Positions 5,964 through 7,810 of a stretch of DNA of 7,810 nt are shown here, in pieces (the first letter of the stretch is position 1; each line of letters opens with the position of its first letter). The notes under the pieces were generated by a model that saw only the letters and a program-made list of their open reading frames with translations, ran no database searches and had not been told where the DNA came from. Source of the DNA: an uncultured Porphyromonadaceae bacterium (GTDB taxonomy: Bacteria > Bacteroidota > Bacteroidia > Bacteroidales > Muribaculaceae); NCBI GenBank assembly GCA_947175225.1, contig CAMWLX010000152.1, forward strand, positions 1 to 7,810, written 5' to 3'. A program made the translations under genes and the position numbers.

Positions 5964-7415
5964 ATGAAAAGCACTTCTACTTTAGCCATTATCATCGCCT
6001 TGGCAGCATTCCAGAATTCTTTTGCTCAAGACCATCACAGAGCAATGTCATTTGACGCTCCCGCTCGTAAAACCCGGCAAGTGACTCAACCCAAAGATTC
6101 TGTGCAGACCACTGCCGTATTGCAATCCTCCGACTCATCAGATGCCAACGACCTGAGAGCAAACTCCCTTGTCGACCAACAAAAGGAAGCTCTTCTCAAT
6201 GACCATAAAATAATATATATCGATGGCAAACCGGCTACTGCCACTCAGCAACATCAGGATTCAATCCGGACTCTCATCGAGAATTACTTCTATGATCAAT
6301 TCAGGAGTTTTTCCGACCCGGCTGCTCCTTACTTCCTTTTTATGAGCCGTGACACCGACCTTGCGATGGGCATCGGTGGATGTGTCCGAATCAGAGGTTG
6401 GTATGACATCGACAACGCAATACCTGCCAATAGCTTCACTCCCTACCTTATTCCAATGGTGAAAGACCCTGCCAACAACAGCAAATTAGGTGCCACACCA
6501 TCCGGATCTACACTCTTCTTCCGAGTAATTGGCAGAAATAAGACATTTGGAAATTATCAATTATACATAGAGGCTAACTTCAATGGCTACGGAGGCACTG
6601 ACTTCCATCTCAAGAAAGCATATGCACAGTTGAACAATGTCACATTAGGATATGCATCATCTACATTCTCCGATCCGGCAGCTCTTCCTCCGACAGTAGA
6701 TGCAAATGGACCGGCCAACAAGATTTCACCGACATCTGTCCTCGTAAGATGGATGAACACATACAAAAAGCGTTGGACTGTCGCTGCATCTGTAGAACTT
6801 CCGAAAAGCGCAGCAGTATCGACTATCGCAGGAAAAATTGGAAATGCCAGCCAGACAGTGCCTGATTTTGCAGCCTTCCTCCAATACGCATGGGGCAAAA
6901 GCGAACATGTAAGACTCGCAGGAATCACCCGTTCCCTTCCATACGAAGATCTGATCACCCACGAGCGTCACTTCAAATTCGGCTGGGGAATGGAACTCTC
7001 CACAATCGTACATCCGATTCCGCAAATGACATTTTATGGCACTTTCAACTGCGGAGAAGGACATGAAAGCACTACCAACGACCTTCAGGTAGGCAACTAC
7101 GACCTCGTTCCGGAAATCGGTCACGATCTCAAAATGTACGCTCCTTTCTCATTAGGATACTGCATAGGACTCCAATACAACTTCTGTCCGAATCTCTTCG
7201 CCTCAGTATCATATTCCGACAGTCGCTATTTCCCACGCGAACCACGTCAAGCATCTGAATATCGCTACGGCAATATATTCACAGCAAATGTATTCTGGAA
7301 TCTCACCCCTCGCATTCAAGCAGGATTTGAATACGATAGAGGCACACGCCAAAACTGGGATGGGCAAAGAGGAAGCTCCGATCGGCTTGGAGTGATGGCA
7401 CAATTCTCCTTCTGA
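5964..7415 (+). CDS. DcaP-like outer-membrane porin
   Basis: This protein has 483 residues with the start at 5964. That ATG gives a clean type I signal peptide (MKSTSTLAIIIALAAF, cleavage after SFA at about 21). The frame is open further upstream, and ATG 5931 would add 11 residues before the signal peptide, so it is less likely. Residues 22-115 are a polar, Gln/Ser/Asp-rich segment, consistent with a periplasmic N-terminal extension. The barrel begins with FLFMSRDTDLAMGIGG and VRIRGWYDID (124-150), the first-strand pattern of DcaP-type trimeric porins. Amphipathic strands with alternating aromatics follow to a C-terminal Phe (AQFSF), the usual signal for barrel assembly. It should form a passive channel for small, often anionic solutes; the solute is unknown. 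It diverges from the propeller gene and converges on the rRNA operon. The porin class is fairly sure, the DcaP subfamily less so. Confidence 0.83.
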   Translation: MKSTSTLAIIIALAAFQNSFAQDHHRAMSFDAPARKTRQVTQPKDSVQTTAVLQSSDSSDANDLRANSLVDQQKEALLNDHKIIYIDGKPATATQQHQDSIRTLIENYFYDQFRSFSDPAAPYFLFMSRDTDLAMGIGGCVRIRGWYDIDNAIPANSFTPYLIPMVKDPANNSKLGATPSGSTLFFRVIGRNKTFGNYQLYIEANFNGYGGTDFHLKKAYAQLNNVTLGYASSTFSDPAALPPTVDANGPANKISPTSVLVRWMNTYKKRWTVAASVELPKSAAVSTIAGKIGNASQTVPDFAAFLQYAWGKSEHVRLAGITRSLPYEDLITHERHFKFGWGMELSTIVHPIPQMTFYGTFNCGEGHESTTNDLQVGNYDLVPEIGHDLKMYAPFSLGYCIGLQYNFCPNLFASVSYSDSRYFPREPRQASEYRYGNIFTANVFWNLTPRIQAGFEYDRGTRQNWDGQRGSSDRLGVMAQFSF

Positions 7416-7442
7416 CACTTAATACACTTTACTATACCTAAA

Positions 7443-7475
7443 CGGCCGCCCTCGGATCCCCTCCGACAGCGGCCG
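7443..7475 (+). terminator. Probable porin terminator hairpin
   Basis: A perfect 7-bp outer stem CGGCCGC/GCGGCCG encloses a small internal loop and an inner stem TCGGA/TCCGA with a TCCCC loop. On the plus strand it is followed by a short, imperfect T-run (AACTTTTAC). It begins 28 bp after the porin stop. The GC-rich stem is strong but the tail is short; it might also slow transcription arriving from the minus strand. Confidence 0.6.
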
Positions 7476-7504
7476 AACTTTTACAAGCCCATAATGAAGC
7501 CCTA

Positions 7505-7543
7505 TGATTTATAGAACTTATATGACTTATAAGATTTATAAGA
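7505..7543. repeat. Degenerate 8-10-bp AT-rich tandem repeat
   Basis: Successive units read GATTTATA, GAACTTATAT, GACTTATAA and GATTTATAA. The tract lies just beyond the final terminator of the rRNA side and ends at its T-run. It appears non-coding, with no visible function. Confidence 0.55.
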
Positions 7544-7574
7544 AAAAAGCCGGGGCACTTTCGAGTCCCGGCTT
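7543..7574 (-). terminator. Final terminator of the rRNA-operon tail
   Basis: On the minus strand an 8-bp stem AAGCCGGG/CCCGGCTT is topped by ACT/AGT around a CGAA loop, with a 2-nt bulge. A six-T run (7543-7548) overlaps the stem foot. Its sequence differs from the two upstream terminators, so it marks the original or outermost end of the array. Confidence 0.85.
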
Positions 7575-7578
7575 CACT

Positions 7579-7633
7579 AAGGCGGCGATTACCTACTCTC
7601 CCGCTTTCTCAATAAGACCATCACCATCGGCGT
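7579..7633 (-). pseudogene. 5S rRNA 3'-end fragment, distal copy (altered)
   Basis: Reading the minus strand, this starts at ACGCCGATGGT and ends in GTAATCGCCGCCTT, as in the neighbouring 5S gene. Between them, the ACTGC of the real gene is replaced by GATGGTCTTATTGA. The 5' half of 5S is absent, so it cannot make a working 5S rRNA. It lies between the second and final terminators. Confidence 0.85.
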
Positions 7634-7664
7634 AAAAAAAAAGGACCCACATTTCTGTGAGTCC
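7634..7664 (-). terminator. Second terminator of the rRNA-operon tail
   Basis: On the minus strand a 9-bp stem (GGACTCACA with TGTGGGTCC, one T-G pair) closes a GAAA loop at 7643-7664. Nine T follow directly (7634-7642). It is identical to the terminator at 7723-7753. Confidence 0.87.
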
Positions 7665-7667
7665 GGT

Positions 7668-7722
7668 AAGGCGGCGATTACCTACTCTCCCGCTTTCTCA
7701 ATAAGACCATCACCATCGGCGT
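7668..7722 (-). pseudogene. 5S rRNA 3'-end fragment, proximal copy (altered)
   Basis: This is identical to the fragment at 7579-7633, with the same replacement of ACTGC by GATGGTCTTATTGA and the same missing 5' half. It lies directly after the T9 of the first 5S terminator, so it is transcribed only by read-through unless it has its own start. Confidence 0.85.
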
Positions 7723-7753
7723 AAAAAAAAAGGACCCACATTTCTGTGAGTCC
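7723..7753 (-). terminator. First terminator, directly behind the 5S rRNA gene
   Basis: This is the same 9-bp stem and GAAA loop (7732-7753) with nine T (7723-7731) on the minus strand. It begins only about 3 bp after the 5S 3' end, as expected for the terminator of an rRNA operon. Confidence 0.9.
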
Positions 7754-7756
7754 GGT

Positions 7757-7810
7757 AAGGCGGCGATTACCTACTCTCCCGCTTTCGCAGTACCATCGGC
7801 GTTACAAGGT
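7757..7810 (-). rRNA. rrf: 5S ribosomal RNA, 3' part, truncated by window edge
   Basis: On the minus strand the sequence carries the typical end of bacterial 5S: AACGCCGATGGTACTGC, a GAAA loop, GCGGGAGAGTAGG, then TAATCGCCGCC. The CTGC/GCGG stem with its GAAA tip is the outer part of helix IV, and the flanking GATGGTA/GAGAGTAGG bases form the loop E region. About 54 of an expected 110 or so bases are present, and the 5' half lies beyond the right edge. The exact mature 3' end (about 7757-7759) is approximate. It is the last gene of an rRNA operon that converges on the porin. The visible part has no abnormality. Confidence 0.92.

Larger units (their letters stand above)
7416..7756. other. Intergenic region between the porin and the convergent 5S rRNA gene
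   Basis: No protein-coding gene is supported in these 341 bp. In plus-strand order they hold the porin hairpin, an AT-rich tract of GACTTATAA-like repeats, the last terminator of the rRNA side, and two identical 89-bp units made of a 5S-derived segment plus a terminator. Confidence 0.8.
7579..7756. repeat. Two perfect 89-bp tandem units derived from the 5S 3' end and its terminator
   Basis: Positions 7579-7667 and 7668-7756 appear identical base for base, including a nine-A run in each. A third partial unit starts at 7757 and is the real 5S rRNA 3' end, sharing the first 30 bp (7757-7786) before diverging. Read on the minus strand, each unit is a terminator (hairpin plus T9) followed by an altered copy of the last ~55 bp of 5S. 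Confidence 0.93.

Noticed and set aside
3724..7415. Classical polysaccharide utilisation locus
   Set aside because: There is no SusC/SusD pair, no glycoside hydrolase and no sensor-regulator; only a propeller, a GT2 and a porin are present.
7579..7756. CRISPR array
   Set aside because: The copies abut directly with no variable spacers, and the unit is explained as a 5S tail plus a terminator.

Overview
The window looks like chromosomal DNA from a gut-type Bacteroidales bacterium, possibly Muribaculaceae (family placement is inference). Four signs point this way. Gene starts lack Shine-Dalgarno sequences. Three upstream regions carry the Bacteroidetes promoter pattern TTTG-N19-20-TAnnTTTG. 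The protein families are typical: a DcaP-like porin, a secreted M3 peptidase, a BNR_4 propeller, a small 2[4Fe-4S] ferredoxin and a lipoprotein with helical repeats. The 5S rRNA 3' end also reads like that of Bacteroidales.

Layout. Everything from the left edge to about 5.8 kb is on the minus strand. In the direction of transcription the order is: a secreted beta-propeller with ulvan-lyase-like residue spacing (5800-4487), a GT2 glycosyltransferase only 13 bp behind it (4473-3724), a secreted peptidyl-dipeptidase Dcp (3621-1477), a 55-residue ferredoxin with its own promoter and terminator (1334-1167), and the first 337 codons of a helical-repeat lipoprotein that runs off the left edge. A divergent intergenic region (5801-5963) separates this block from a plus-strand DcaP-like outer-membrane porin (5964-7415). 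From the right edge, the 3' part of a 5S rRNA gene enters on the minus strand, so an rRNA operon converges on the porin.

How the parts relate. The propeller and the glycosyltransferase almost certainly share a transcript, and dcp may be cotranscribed or start from a weaker promoter of its own. The propeller, Dcp and the porin are all predicted to be exported, which fits degradation and uptake of an external polymer or peptide, but no SusC/SusD pair is present and no substrate can be assigned. The ferredoxin is a separate housekeeping electron carrier.

The most unusual structure lies between the porin and the 5S gene. The 3' end of 5S and its terminator are followed by two perfect 89-bp tandem units. 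Each joins a terminator to an altered copy of the 5S 3' end, and a different final terminator closes the array. Downstream of the rRNA operon there are therefore three consecutive terminators alternating with 5S-derived pseudo-segments.
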